The notes under the pieces are model-generated. The model had not been told where the DNA came from and searched no databases. It worked only from the letters and a program-made list of their open reading frames with translations. Positions 6,791 through 13,943 of a stretch of DNA of 15,432 nucleotides are shown here, in pieces (position 1 is the stretch's first letter; the number at the start of each line of letters is the position of its first letter). The translations under genes were made by a program, and so were the position numbers. This DNA comes from Phyllobacteriaceae bacterium (lineage in GTDB: Bacteria > Pseudomonadota > Alphaproteobacteria > Rhizobiales > Rhizobiaceae): the NCBI GenBank assembly GCA_024645155.1, contig JAHEGF010000057.1, positions 1-15,432 on the forward strand, in the 5' to 3' direction.

Positions 6791-8014
6791 ATGGCATCAC
6801 AAAGGTTCGATATTGTCATCGCCGGTGCCGGATATGTCGGCATGGCGGCTGCAGTCGCAATCGGCCAGGCAAGGCCTGCGATGCGTATTGCTGTCGTTGA
6901 TGCCGCACCTGCCGGTGTGTGGAAGAAGGATGGCCGCGCATCGGCCATTGCGGCTGCCGCCATGCGCATGTTCGGGCAACTCGGCTGCCTGGAGGAAATC
7001 CTGACCAAGGCGCAGCCGATCAATGACATGATCGTTACCGATTCGCGGACGTCAGATCCGGTGCGGCCGATTTTCCTGACCTTTGGCGACGAGGCTGGCA
7101 CCGGTGAACCGTTTGCCCATATGGTGCCCAACGTAGTCATGAACGGCGCGTTGCGCCGTCGTGCCGTCGAGATCGGCATTACCCTTGTCGAGGGTGTGAC
7201 AGTCGACGGTTTTGAAACCGGGCCAGCCGGGATCAGGGTATCTCTTGGCGACGGACGGACCCTGAAGGCCCGCCTGTTGATTGCCGCTGACGGGGTGCGT
7301 TCGCGCCTGCGCGACATGGCGGGCATCAAGACCGTGCACTGGGACTATGGACAGTCGGGTATCGTGTGCACGGTTGCCCATGAACGGCCGCATAATGGCC
7401 GGGCAGAAGAGCATTTCCTGCCTTCGGGCCCGTTTGCCATTCTGCCGCTTGCCGGCAACCGATCATCGTTAGTGTGGACCGAGCGGACCGAGGATGCAGA
7501 CCGGCTGGTCAAGTCCGATGACCTTGTATTTGAAGCGGAACTGGAACGCCGCTTCGGTCTCAAGTTGGGTGAGATCAGGGTCGAGGGCGGCCGTAAGGCC
7601 TGGCCACTCGGCCTGACGCTGGCAAGAAGCTTCGTCAAACCGCGTTTCGCGCTAGCCGGGGATGCGGCACACGGCATTCACCCGATCGCCGGACAGGGCC
7701 TCAATCTCGGCCTGAAAGATGTTGCCGCGCTGGCGCAGACCATCGTCGAGGCAGAGCGCCTTGGAATGGATATCGGAGCGCTCGATGTGCTTGAACGTTA
7801 CGAGCGCTGGCGGCGGTTTGATACCGTACAGATGGGCGTGACAACGGACGTTCTCAATCGTCTTTTCTCCAACGATTTTACCCCGGTTCGCGCCATGCGC
7901 GACATCGGACTAGGCATTGTCGATCGGCTACCGGGGCTCAAACGCTACTTCATCGAACAGGCGTCGGGCATGGCGGGTGACATGCCACGCCTGTTGCGGG
8001 GCGAGGCAATCTGA
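6791..8014 (+). CDS. UbiH/UbiF/Coq6-family FAD-dependent hydroxylase
   Basis: A flavin monooxygenase of the family that hydroxylates the ubiquinone ring using NAD(P)H and O2, working at the inner membrane face. It has 407 residues. FAD motifs appear in order: GAGYVG at residues 12-17, the ADG motif (LLIAADGVRS, 163-171), and the family signature FALAGDAAHGIHPIAGQG (286-303), where GD contacts the FAD ribityl chain. The ATG at 6791 is chosen because GGAG lies nine bases upstream and the FAD fold begins at once; the frame is open further upstream, but that part does not look like protein. It is divergent from tesB. Which ring position it hydroxylates (UbiH, UbiF, UbiL or UbiM type) cannot be told from sequence alone. 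Confidence 0.9.
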   Translation: MASQRFDIVIAGAGYVGMAAAVAIGQARPAMRIAVVDAAPAGVWKKDGRASAIAAAAMRMFGQLGCLEEILTKAQPINDMIVTDSRTSDPVRPIFLTFGDEAGTGEPFAHMVPNVVMNGALRRRAVEIGITLVEGVTVDGFETGPAGIRVSLGDGRTLKARLLIAADGVRSRLRDMAGIKTVHWDYGQSGIVCTVAHERPHNGRAEEHFLPSGPFAILPLAGNRSSLVWTERTEDADRLVKSDDLVFEAELERRFGLKLGEIRVEGGRKAWPLGLTLARSFVKPRFALAGDAAHGIHPIAGQGLNLGLKDVAALAQTIVEAERLGMDIGALDVLERYERWRRFDTVQMGVTTDVLNRLFSNDFTPVRAMRDIGLGIVDRLPGLKRYFIEQASGMAGDMPRLLRGEAI

Positions 8015-8132
8015 TTTGCGTGCATATTCGCGCGGTTTGACGGGGCGCCGGACTTGCTAGCCGCGTTTTGCCGTGGCAACCGGGGCCGCCAACCGCTTGA
8101 AGCGGGTTCACAAAAAAACATGAAGGTGATAC

Positions 8133-8732
8133 TTGGACGAAGAAAAAAACAAACGGCTGACACTTGATGAAACAGCTTTATTGTGCCGCGCAGCTGCCGG
8201 AGAGGCGGGGTTTCCGCAACAACTGGCGGAGTTTGCCGGCGAGATGGTGGTCTGGCTGGAGCGGCACCGCATGCCAGGTATCGGAGCGATGGCGATCGCA
8301 CTGGATACAATGGGCCGCTTCGATGCCGGGACGGCCGGTCCGGAACAGCTCGAATCGGGAGAATTCCGATTTCCGGAGGCGTTTACCGGAGGCATGTTCA
8401 TCCTGGGAAATTTCCCAAAGCTGAAGTTCCCGGCAAAAATCAACGGACCGAACCACGGCGCCCTGTTGATGGTGCCGTTCTTTGCCCTGGCAGCCCAGCA
8501 GAACAAATCCGCGATCCGCATTGCATTTCTGGACGAGGACGACAAACCGGCAGCCCAGGTCTCCTATGAAGACGGACAGTCGCGCATTGACGGCGACATG
8601 CGGGCGGTTCTGGTGTGCCGCAAGCTTGGGATCGAATATCCGGTGAAACTGGATTGCGAACTTCGCAGCCCCTTCGACGGACCGGTTACCTGTCCGGCCG
8701 AAATTGCAGACCGGTTGGCGCCCAAGCACTAG
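8133..8732 (+). CDS. DUF3726-like protein of unknown function, TTG start
   Basis: A soluble protein of 199 residues without membrane spans or a signal peptide. The N-terminal pattern (LTLDETALLCRAAAGEAG, then LAEFAGEMVVWL) and the overall length recall the DUF3726 family; this is pattern recall and not a search result. No catalytic motif is recognisable. The reading frame has no ATG or GTG near its start; TTG at 8133 is preceded six bases earlier by AAGG, as part of AAGGTGAT, a good ribosome site. The first Met inside the frame would be residue 38 and would remove conserved-looking sequence. It lies between the ubiH-like gene and an MFS transporter on the same strand, with gaps of 118 and 173 bases. 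Its role is unknown. Confidence 0.8.
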   Translation: MDEEKNKRLTLDETALLCRAAAGEAGFPQQLAEFAGEMVVWLERHRMPGIGAMAIALDTMGRFDAGTAGPEQLESGEFRFPEAFTGGMFILGNFPKLKFPAKINGPNHGALLMVPFFALAAQQNKSAIRIAFLDEDDKPAAQVSYEDGQSRIDGDMRAVLVCRKLGIEYPVKLDCELRSPFDGPVTCPAEIADRLAPKH

Positions 8733-8874
8733 GGCCTTGCAGCAGACATGAAGCGCAGCGCCGAATGCGGCCGCGATCGGGCATGAAAACGCGCCTCCCG
8801 TACTGTTGCGCTTCGCGGATTTCTGCAATTCGGGCGAAAATCTTCGAGACAATACTGCAAAGACGCGTATTGCT

Positions 8875-8897
8875 GTCCGGATAGGGAAATTCCGGAC
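8875..8897. repeat. Inverted repeat before the MFS transporter gene
   Basis: GTCCGGA (8875-8881) and TCCGGAC (8891-8897) are perfect 7-bp arms around nine bases, ending eight bases before the transporter ATG. The position suits a repressor operator or a leader hairpin that covers the ribosome site. No regulator gene is adjacent. Confidence 0.4.
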
Positions 8898-8905
8898 CTC
8901 AGACA

Positions 8906-10123
8906 ATGTTTCAACGCCGAATGCCCGAATGGCTGCGTCATAGCCCAACTCCGCATGTGCGCAGCTTTGCCGCACTTGCCGGGTTTGAAGCGGCGGCGCG
9001 GGGAGTGCTGATCTCGACATTTCCAATCGTCATGTACCGGGCAATCGGTAATGCCGAAAAGGTATCGGAAATCTACTTTTTCATCGGCCTGATTTCACTT
9101 TCCGTAGGTCTTCTGGTTCCTTGGCTCGGGCGGTTCATCCCGCGGCGCTGGCTGTTTACGGCGGGTGCGATGATGATGGTTGCCGGTTGTCTTTCCGCCA
9201 TCGCCAGCGGACCGGCCTTCACGACGCTTGGCCTTGCGCTTTGTACAGGCGCCGTGGTGGTCATGTTTGTCTGCTTCAACGCCTATGTCATGGATCACAT
9301 CCGGCGTTCGGAGCTTGGTGCGCTGGAAACACAACGGTTGTTTTACAGCGGGTTTTCGTGGACAGCCGGCCCGGTCCTCGGTGTCACGCTCCTGGAAATC
9401 TGGCCGCCGGCACCGTTCCTTCTGTCGGCACTGTTTGCCATCTGTCTCGTGGCAACATTCTGGTGCCTGCGCATGAGCGATGTAAAACAGATCGTGAGGG
9501 CCAAGGCGCCGTCGCCCAACCCGATCGCCTACCTGGCGCGTTTTGTTGTCCAGCCCAGACTGGTCGCCGGCTGGATATTTGCAGTTGTCCGTTCCGCCGG
9601 ATGGTGGGTCTATGTCGTCTACCTGCCGATTTTCGCCGTTGAAAACGGTTTCGACAGCCGGCTTGGCGGATCCCTGCTTTCGATATCCAACAGCTTCCTT
9701 CTGCTGACCCCGTTCATGCTCAAATGGATGAATGCGCGGTCGGTTCGAACCGCCATACGGACAGGATTTGCCTGCTCGGCACTGTGTTTCCTGATGGCCT
9801 CGCTGGTCTCTTTTGCGCCACTGGTAGCCATCGGACTTCTTTTTGCAGGCACATTCTTTCTTATCCTGCTCGATCTCAGCGCCGGATTGCCGTTCCTGAT
9901 GGCTGTTCGTCCGGGGGAGCGAACCGAAATGTCGGCGGTGTATGCGACATTCCGCGACGTGTCGGGAATCGTAACACCGGGCCTGGGACGGTTTGTCCTG
10001 ATCTTTGCGCCCCTGCCCGCGGTTTTTGCGATGGCCGGCCTGGGATTGGGTTTGGCTTGGCTGCTGGCAGCAAGACTGAATCCGAGATTGGGAAAATCCC
10101 GCATCCCGCTGAGCATCAGCTAG
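8906..10123 (+). CDS. MFS transporter
   Basis: An inner-membrane carrier of the major facilitator superfamily with 405 residues and roughly twelve hydrophobic spans in two halves. The first half includes IYFFIGLISLSVGLLVPW, a loop GRFIPRRWLF like the usual basic 2-3 loop, and ALCTGAVVVMFVCFNAYV. A hydrophilic stretch of about 30 residues (MSDVKQIVRAKAPSPNP) separates the halves. The second half has WWVYVVYLPIFAVENGF and several more spans. The substrate is not predictable. The ATG at 8906 lacks a good ribosome site; a second ATG five codons on (8921) is equally possible. It stands last in a plus-strand run and faces the TerB-like gene. Confidence 0.88.
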   Translation: MFQRRMPEWLRHSPTPHVRSFAALAGFEAAARGVLISTFPIVMYRAIGNAEKVSEIYFFIGLISLSVGLLVPWLGRFIPRRWLFTAGAMMMVAGCLSAIASGPAFTTLGLALCTGAVVVMFVCFNAYVMDHIRRSELGALETQRLFYSGFSWTAGPVLGVTLLEIWPPAPFLLSALFAICLVATFWCLRMSDVKQIVRAKAPSPNPIAYLARFVVQPRLVAGWIFAVVRSAGWWVYVVYLPIFAVENGFDSRLGGSLLSISNSFLLLTPFMLKWMNARSVRTAIRTGFACSALCFLMASLVSFAPLVAIGLLFAGTFFLILLDLSAGLPFLMAVRPGERTEMSAVYATFRDVSGIVTPGLGRFVLIFAPLPAVFAMAGLGLGLAWLLAARLNPRLGKSRIPLSIS

Positions 10124-10215
10124 CCCCGCAAGCACTACCGGCGCGGTATGATGGCCGCGGGAAGCCGGCTGTTGAACAGAAAAACGTGGGTTTGTTTTTT
10201 ACGGAAGCTGGCGCT

Positions 10216-10743
10216 TCAGTTTACGACAAGGCCGAGGCGCTGGCGCAGGCGCCGCAGTGTATTGGCCAGCATGGTGCGTTCGATGCCGCTTTGACTGCCG
10301 ACCTGTTTGGCCATGTCGAGCAAGTGTTCCTTTTCATCATCGGTCAGGCGGCCTTGCAGAAACCGGCCAGCATTGTCGATCACGGTAGTCGTTTCGGCAA
10401 CCTGGGTTACGGCCCATTTGGCGTAGATCATCGCTTCGCCGGTTTCATCCTTGCCGGCAATCTGCGCAACCAGATCTTCGACGTGTTTCTCATCGTCCGG
10501 AGTCAACGGGCCATCTTCTGCGGCGACAGCAGCCAGAATTGCCGCCGCCGCTACAACCGGATCATCGATTGCCGTAACAGGTGACATTGCTGCTTTCTTG
10601 CGCAGCTTGCGCCGCCTGAAGTCGCCGCGCACCTTGCCGACGACATTACCGATTTCCGATGCCGCGTCATTGATCATCTTGATCCGGTACCACCAGAATG
10701 CAGCGCCGGCCAGCAAGCCGATTACGGCGAGTACGATGTGCAT
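10216..10743 (-). CDS. Membrane-anchored TerB-like protein
   Basis: A 175-residue protein with one N-terminal membrane span (residues 2-19, IVLAVIGLLAGAAFWWYR), then a strongly basic stretch (RRRKLRKK, 43-50) that should lie in the cytoplasm, then a helical domain from about residue 55. The AIDDPVVAAAAILAAVAAEDGPLT segment with a later KWAVTQVAE and LTDDEKEHLLDMAK resembles the TerB/DjlA-type acidic helical fold, in which conserved acidic residues may bind metal. Rhizobial relatives are usually annotated as TerB family. No other ter genes are near, so a role in tellurite resistance is not implied. AAGG nine bases before the ATG supports this start; the frame continues upstream, but that part is antisense to the next gene. 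Confidence 0.75.
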   Translation of the reverse strand: MHIVLAVIGLLAGAAFWWYRIKMINDAASEIGNVVGKVRGDFRRRKLRKKAAMSPVTAIDDPVVAAAAILAAVAAEDGPLTPDDEKHVEDLVAQIAGKDETGEAMIYAKWAVTQVAETTTVIDNAGRFLQGRLTDDEKEHLLDMAKQVGSQSGIERTMLANTLRRLRQRLGLVVN

Positions 10744-10831
10744 GGTCACCAACCTTGATTGTGTCGCAGGTATCAATGCCAGCCATGATAGCATTAAACG
10801 GTCAATCAAATGTTTATATGCTTCCCCCCGA

Positions 10832-11440
10832 TTATGGCAGTCCACGTATTTCGCCTTTGCAAATAACGGCCGGATCGTGCGGCGCGCGCGCAAAGACTTT
10901 TTCAACGGCGGGGCGGAAATGGTCAAGATCACGGGTCGGGAAATCGGGGTCGAATGACGCCTGGTCCCAGCGTTCGCAGAAATCTGCACACGTCTGATAG
11001 TAGGGATGGCCGGCAAATTTCCTGCGTTCTTCAGGGTCGCCGCCATAGTGGTGCATGTAATAGATTTTCTGGAAGCTGCCGTGGTGCTCCACGGTCCATG
11101 TGCATTCGTCACGGACGTAGGGGCGCAGGATTTCGGCTGCAAACTTGTCGTGATTTGCCGGGGCGAGCCGGTCTCCGATGTCATGCAGCAGGGCTGACAC
11201 GATCCAGTCGGTGTCGGCACCGTCATTTTCCGCACGGGTGGCGGTTTGCAACGCGTGGGCGAGGCGGGTGATCTTGTAGCCAGTCAGCGTTTCTTCTGCC
11301 TGCTTTGCCAATTCGTCAAGCAGTCGCGGTGCCGTTCCGTGAATGTACTGTTCTTCGAGTTCCTGAAGCAGTTCATAATCACTGCGTGTGCCGTCTTTCA
11401 TCTGTGTGAAAGAAACACGCCTGTCCTCATTGTCACCCAT
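10832..11440 (-). CDS. HD-domain protein resembling PhnZ/MIOX-type diiron oxygenases
   Basis: A soluble 202-residue protein with a single HD domain. Likely metal ligands are His62 (AHALQ), His86 and Asp87 (LLHDIGD), His97 (NHDKFAAE), His120 (VEHHG) and Asp159 (ERWD). Their order and spacing, the AHALQTA motif and the closing DHFRPAVEKVF follow the phosphonate oxygenase PhnZ (His34, His58/Asp59, His80, His104, Asp161 as I recall them). This group uses a mixed-valent diiron centre and O2 to cleave C-P or C-C bonds. The substrate-gating Tyr24 and Glu27 of PhnZ are not kept, so the substrate should differ, and a phosphohydrolase role is not excluded. The ATG at 11440 is chosen because GGAGGT lies six bases upstream; a longer frame would put that site inside the gene. 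The TerB-like gene follows 88 bases downstream. Confidence 0.85.
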   Translation of the reverse strand: MGDNEDRRVSFTQMKDGTRSDYELLQELEEQYIHGTAPRLLDELAKQAEETLTGYKITRLAHALQTATRAENDGADTDWIVSALLHDIGDRLAPANHDKFAAEILRPYVRDECTWTVEHHGSFQKIYYMHHYGGDPEERRKFAGHPYYQTCADFCERWDQASFDPDFPTRDLDHFRPAVEKVFARAPHDPAVICKGEIRGLP

Positions 11441-11473
11441 TTTACGACCTCCAGGCAGCATTTCTTCCACAAT

Positions 11474-11488
11474 ACCGGTGAAGCCGGT
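11474..11488. repeat. Small inverted repeat upstream of the HD-domain gene
   Basis: ACCGG and CCGGT arms of 5 bp flank five bases, 34 bases before the HD-domain start, in the region shared with the divergent dehydrogenase gene. It is too short to be sure of a function. Confidence 0.2.
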
Positions 11489-11631
11489 CACTGCCAATCG
11501 CCGCGACATATTCGTTCGCTCCGGTGCACAATTACGTAACGGAAAATCGCTTTGATTGGCATCTTCGAAACCAAAAAACAGCAATTGAGGTCTAAAATTA
11601 TGAAAAATTCGCGAAAACGAGGAAACGCACC

Positions 11632-12756
11632 ATGCTGAACATCGTGAAAGAAAGTGCTGCCAACCGGGACACTGCATCCGGCCTGGTATTGACCGACATT
11701 ACTTCCGAAGCTTCCAAACTGCCTGCCTTTGACGGCCATGAACGGGTCTGGCTCGGCAGCGACAGAAATCGCGGTTTGACCGCAATCGTCGGAATTCACA
11801 ACACGGTGCTTGGGCCGGCATGTGGCGGTACCAGAATTTGGCCATATGAGAGTTTCGATGCGGCGGTGACCGATGCACTACGCCTGTCACGCGGCATGAC
11901 GTTCAAGTCAGCCATTGCAGGCCTGCCGTTTGGTGGCGACAAGGCGGTTATCATCGCCGACCCGAAAACGGATAAAACATCGCAATTGCTTGAAGCCTAT
12001 GCGGAAATGCTGCAGGCGCTCGACGGCCAGTACTTCACCGGCGAGGATGTCGGCATGACGCTGGCGGACGCCGACTATATTCGTGAGCGGACACCCTATA
12101 TCTCGGGAACTACGGTTGGCGGCAGCGGCAATCCGTCACCGGTCACCGCGCGTGGCGTCTATCTCGGACTGAAAGCAGCCTGGAAGTACAAATCCGGCAC
12201 GGACAGCCTTAATGGCGTGCGTATCGCCGTGCAGGGCCTCGGGTCGGTCGGCTGGGCGCTGGCGGAAGATCTTGCCAAGGACGGTGCCAAACTCGTTGTT
12301 GCCGATGTCGACGCGGAGCGGGTTGCTGCCGCGGTCAAGCGGCTTTGTGCTACCGCCATCGACGTTGGCGGCATTCTTTTTGCCGATGCCGAAATTCTGG
12401 CTCCGTGCGCACTTGGCGGAATCCTGAACAAGGAAACGATCCCGCAGGTCAAGGTGCGGGTGGTTGCCGGAGCGGCCAACAACCAGCTTGCCGACCATGG
12501 CGACGCTCAATTGCTGGCCGAACGCGGCATCCTCTATGCGCCGGACTATGTCATCAATGGCGGTGGAATCGTCAATGTGGCGATGGAACTGATGCCCGGA
12601 GGCTATGACAGGAAGGCTGTTGAAGCCAAGGTCGCGCAGATACCGGTGACACTGACAACGATCTTCCAGCGCGCCGAAAAGGAAAACAGGCCGACAAATG
12701 ATGTCTCATTGGCGATGGCCAGGGAAATCATTGCCTGCGCCGGGCGCAGGCCTTGA
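11632..12756 (+). CDS. Leucine-dehydrogenase-like Glu/Leu/Phe/Val dehydrogenase
   Basis: Catalyses NAD-dependent oxidative deamination of a branched-chain or aromatic amino acid to its 2-oxo acid and ammonium. At 374 residues it fits leucine dehydrogenases. The substrate domain has GPACGGTR (61-68), Lys92 (MTFK) and catalytic Lys104 in LPFGGDKAV; Asp139 lies in GEDVG. The Rossmann domain follows, with QGLGSVG at 201-207 and a strand ending VVADVD (222-227), whose acidic end favours NAD over NADP. CALGGILN (259-266), AGAANNQLA and YAPDYVINGGG are family signatures. The third Gly of the usual GGGK is Asp103 here, next to the catalytic lysine. GAGGA eight bases before the ATG supports the start. 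Its ammonium output links it loosely to the amt/glnK block. Confidence 0.9.
   Translation: MLNIVKESAANRDTASGLVLTDITSEASKLPAFDGHERVWLGSDRNRGLTAIVGIHNTVLGPACGGTRIWPYESFDAAVTDALRLSRGMTFKSAIAGLPFGGDKAVIIADPKTDKTSQLLEAYAEMLQALDGQYFTGEDVGMTLADADYIRERTPYISGTTVGGSGNPSPVTARGVYLGLKAAWKYKSGTDSLNGVRIAVQGLGSVGWALAEDLAKDGAKLVVADVDAERVAAAVKRLCATAIDVGGILFADAEILAPCALGGILNKETIPQVKVRVVAGAANNQLADHGDAQLLAERGILYAPDYVINGGGIVNVAMELMPGGYDRKAVEAKVAQIPVTLTTIFQRAEKENRPTNDVSLAMAREIIACAGRRP
12733..12751. repeat. 8-bp GC hairpin at the end of the dehydrogenase gene
   Basis: GCCTGCGC and GCGCAGGC form a perfect stem around only three bases, inside the last codons of the dehydrogenase. Stable as RNA on either strand but without a T-run. 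It may slow or stop transcription between the two convergent genes. Confidence 0.45.
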
Positions 12757-12772
12757 CCTGCGTCGCGGTCAA
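12753..12772. repeat. Inverted repeat holding both convergent stop codons
   Basis: TTGACC (12753-12758) and GGTCAA (12767-12772) are perfect inverted arms around eight bases. The TGA stop of the dehydrogenase lies in the first arm and the TGA stop of msrA in the second. The genes end 12 bases apart, so this may act with the neighbouring GC hairpin to separate the transcripts. Confidence 0.4.
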
Positions 12773-13383
12773 TGGCCGGCGATGCCCGAAAGCGCTTCCC
12801 TGCCCCAGAGCTGCCTGAGCGCCGCATCGCGCCTGCAGCCGCGGCGGTATAGTCCATAGCGCACCGCGTTCTTCTTATAATAATTCTGGTGATAATCCTC
12901 GGCCGGCCAGAACGGGCCTGCGGAAATGATCGCAGTGACAACGCGTTTGCCAAGGGTCTTGCTTGCCTCAGCAGCCGCTTCACGGGCCTGCGCAAGCTGG
13001 TCGCCGTCAAGAGCGTATATAGCCGTCGTATAGCTGTGGCCGCGATCGCAGAACTGCCCGCCACCATCGACCGGATTGATCGAGCGGAAGAAGATCCTGG
13101 TCAGCTCGCGGTAGGTAACCCTTCCCGGATCAAAGGTGATCTTGACAGCTTCACGGTGACGGCCGGCAGAGTGGTTTCGGTATGTCGGGTTCTGCGTGTT
13201 GCCGCCGGTATAACCGGAGATGGTGGAAACCACGCCCCTGACATGGTCGAAGTCGGATTCGACGCACCAGAAACATCCGCCGGCAAATATCGCGACCTCG
13301 CGGTCAGCGGAATTCGCCGCCGAAATGCCTGTGCCAGTGGTGATGATGAAAACCAGTCCCAAAATGCCAAGATAGTGACGCAT
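12769..13383 (-). CDS. msrA: Exported peptide-methionine (S)-S-oxide reductase MsrA
   Basis: Repairs the S-form of methionine sulfoxide in proteins. It has 204 residues. Residues 1-26 form a signal peptide or membrane anchor (LGILGLVFIITTGTGISAANSA), so it acts in the periplasm. The catalytic motif GCFWC is at 36-40 with nucleophile Cys37; GYTGG (57-61), NPTYR and GRHREAV follow, then QFCDRGHSYTTAIY and AEDYHQNY. Cys183 near the C-terminus is the likely resolving cysteine; Cys40 and Cys112 are other candidates. The ATG at 13383 is chosen because GAGG lies six bases upstream; an ATG four codons earlier has no such site. It follows the AhpD-like gene on the same strand after 125 bases. Convergent with the dehydrogenase. 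Confidence 0.93.
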   Translation of the reverse strand: MRHYLGILGLVFIITTGTGISAANSADREVAIFAGGCFWCVESDFDHVRGVVSTISGYTGGNTQNPTYRNHSAGRHREAVKITFDPGRVTYRELTRIFFRSINPVDGGGQFCDRGHSYTTAIYALDGDQLAQAREAAAEASKTLGKRVVTAIISAGPFWPAEDYHQNYYKKNAVRYGLYRRGCRRDAALRQLWGREALSGIAGH

Positions 13384-13398
13384 GTTCAGCCTCATATC

Positions 13399-13422
13399 GT
13401 GAGCGGAAATGCTCACTAGTGA
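13399..13422. promoter_or_regulatory. Overlapping palindromes upstream of msrA, candidate operator
   Basis: GTGAGC / GCTCAC arms flank six bases (13399-13416), and a perfect 10-bp palindrome TCACTAGTGA (13413-13422) overlaps its end. They lie 16-39 bases before the msrA start, where a repressor or a leader hairpin could act. No known regulator is assigned. Confidence 0.35.
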
Positions 13423-13508
13423 TGACGCAAACAATCAAGTGTCAACACCGAAAATCAAATCACGGCTCTACACGATGAGTTGATACGCGGCTGATCGCGA
13501 ATTCGCGG

Positions 13509-13850
13509 TCAGGATACGGCGTCGAATGCCGACAGGGCCTCCGCACCGTAGATCATCGAAGGTCCGCCACCCATGTAGAGTGCGACCGCAATGGTTTCGA
13601 TGACCTCGTCGCGGGTCGCTCCCAGCTTCCTTGCCGCCCTGGCATGAAAGGCCAGGCATCCATCGCAACGCGCGGTGATGCCGATGGCGAGGGCGATCAG
13701 TTCCTTGGTCTTGGAATCAAGAACACCCGGCGCTATTGCCGCACTGGCAAGAGCGGCAAATCCCTTTGCCGGTTCGGGCATTGCCCTGCGCAGTTCCGCC
13801 ATGCGCTGATTGGTCTGCTCGGTAAATTCGATCCAGTTGGTCTCGGCCAC
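13509..13850 (-). CDS. AhpD-like carboxymuconolactone decarboxylase family protein
   Basis: A small helical protein of 113 residues with the AhpD-type redox motif CDGCLAFH (Cys62, Cys65, His69) preceded by Glu50 in KTKELIALAIG. In AhpD this Cys pair passes electrons to peroxiredoxins; many family members without a partner have unknown substrates. GATRDEVIETIAVALYMGGG is the usual second half of the domain. The start is GTG at 13850 with GGAGG about seven bases upstream. A 6-bp hairpin overlaps that ribosome site. It sits between sdhB and msrA on the same strand; sharing a redox-repair role with msrA is inference. Decarboxylase activity is unlikely given the CxxC motif and short length. Confidence 0.9.
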   Translation of the reverse strand: MAETNWIEFTEQTNQRMAELRRAMPEPAKGFAALASAAIAPGVLDSKTKELIALAIGITARCDGCLAFHARAARKLGATRDEVIETIAVALYMGGGPSMIYGAEALSAFDAVS

Positions 13851-13860
13851 GTTTCAACCT

Positions 13861-13877
13861 CCGAAAAGTTGTTTCGG
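13861..13877 (-). promoter_or_regulatory. Leader hairpin touching the AhpD-like ribosome site
   Basis: On the minus strand CCGAAA and TTTCGG pair around five bases, and the second arm runs into CGGAGG, the ribosome site of the GTG-started gene. It could tune translation, but the stem is short and AT-rich. Confidence 0.3.
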
Positions 13878-13943
13878 GAGCATAACTACGCAAATTGCAT
13901 GGGCGCCGGATTGACGCCGGTCAAATGAACGGTTGCGCGGCCA

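Noticed and set aside
8090..8118. Possible terminator after the ubiH-like gene
   Set aside because: The stem has a bulge and is followed on the plus strand by A's, not T's.
9095..10135. Long minus-strand open frame opposite the MFS transporter
   Set aside because: Its protein is low in complexity and rich in Arg, Gln and His; the plus strand encodes clear membrane spans.
10124..10215. Two-way terminator between the MFS and TerB-like genes
   Set aside because: Only a 5-bp stem (GAAGC / GCTTC) is present, and the T-run lies on the wrong side of it for either gene.
10744..11235. Upstream extension of the TerB-like gene
   Set aside because: It lies antisense-free but in a different frame over the HD-domain gene on the same strand; the well-placed ribosome site supports the start at 10743.
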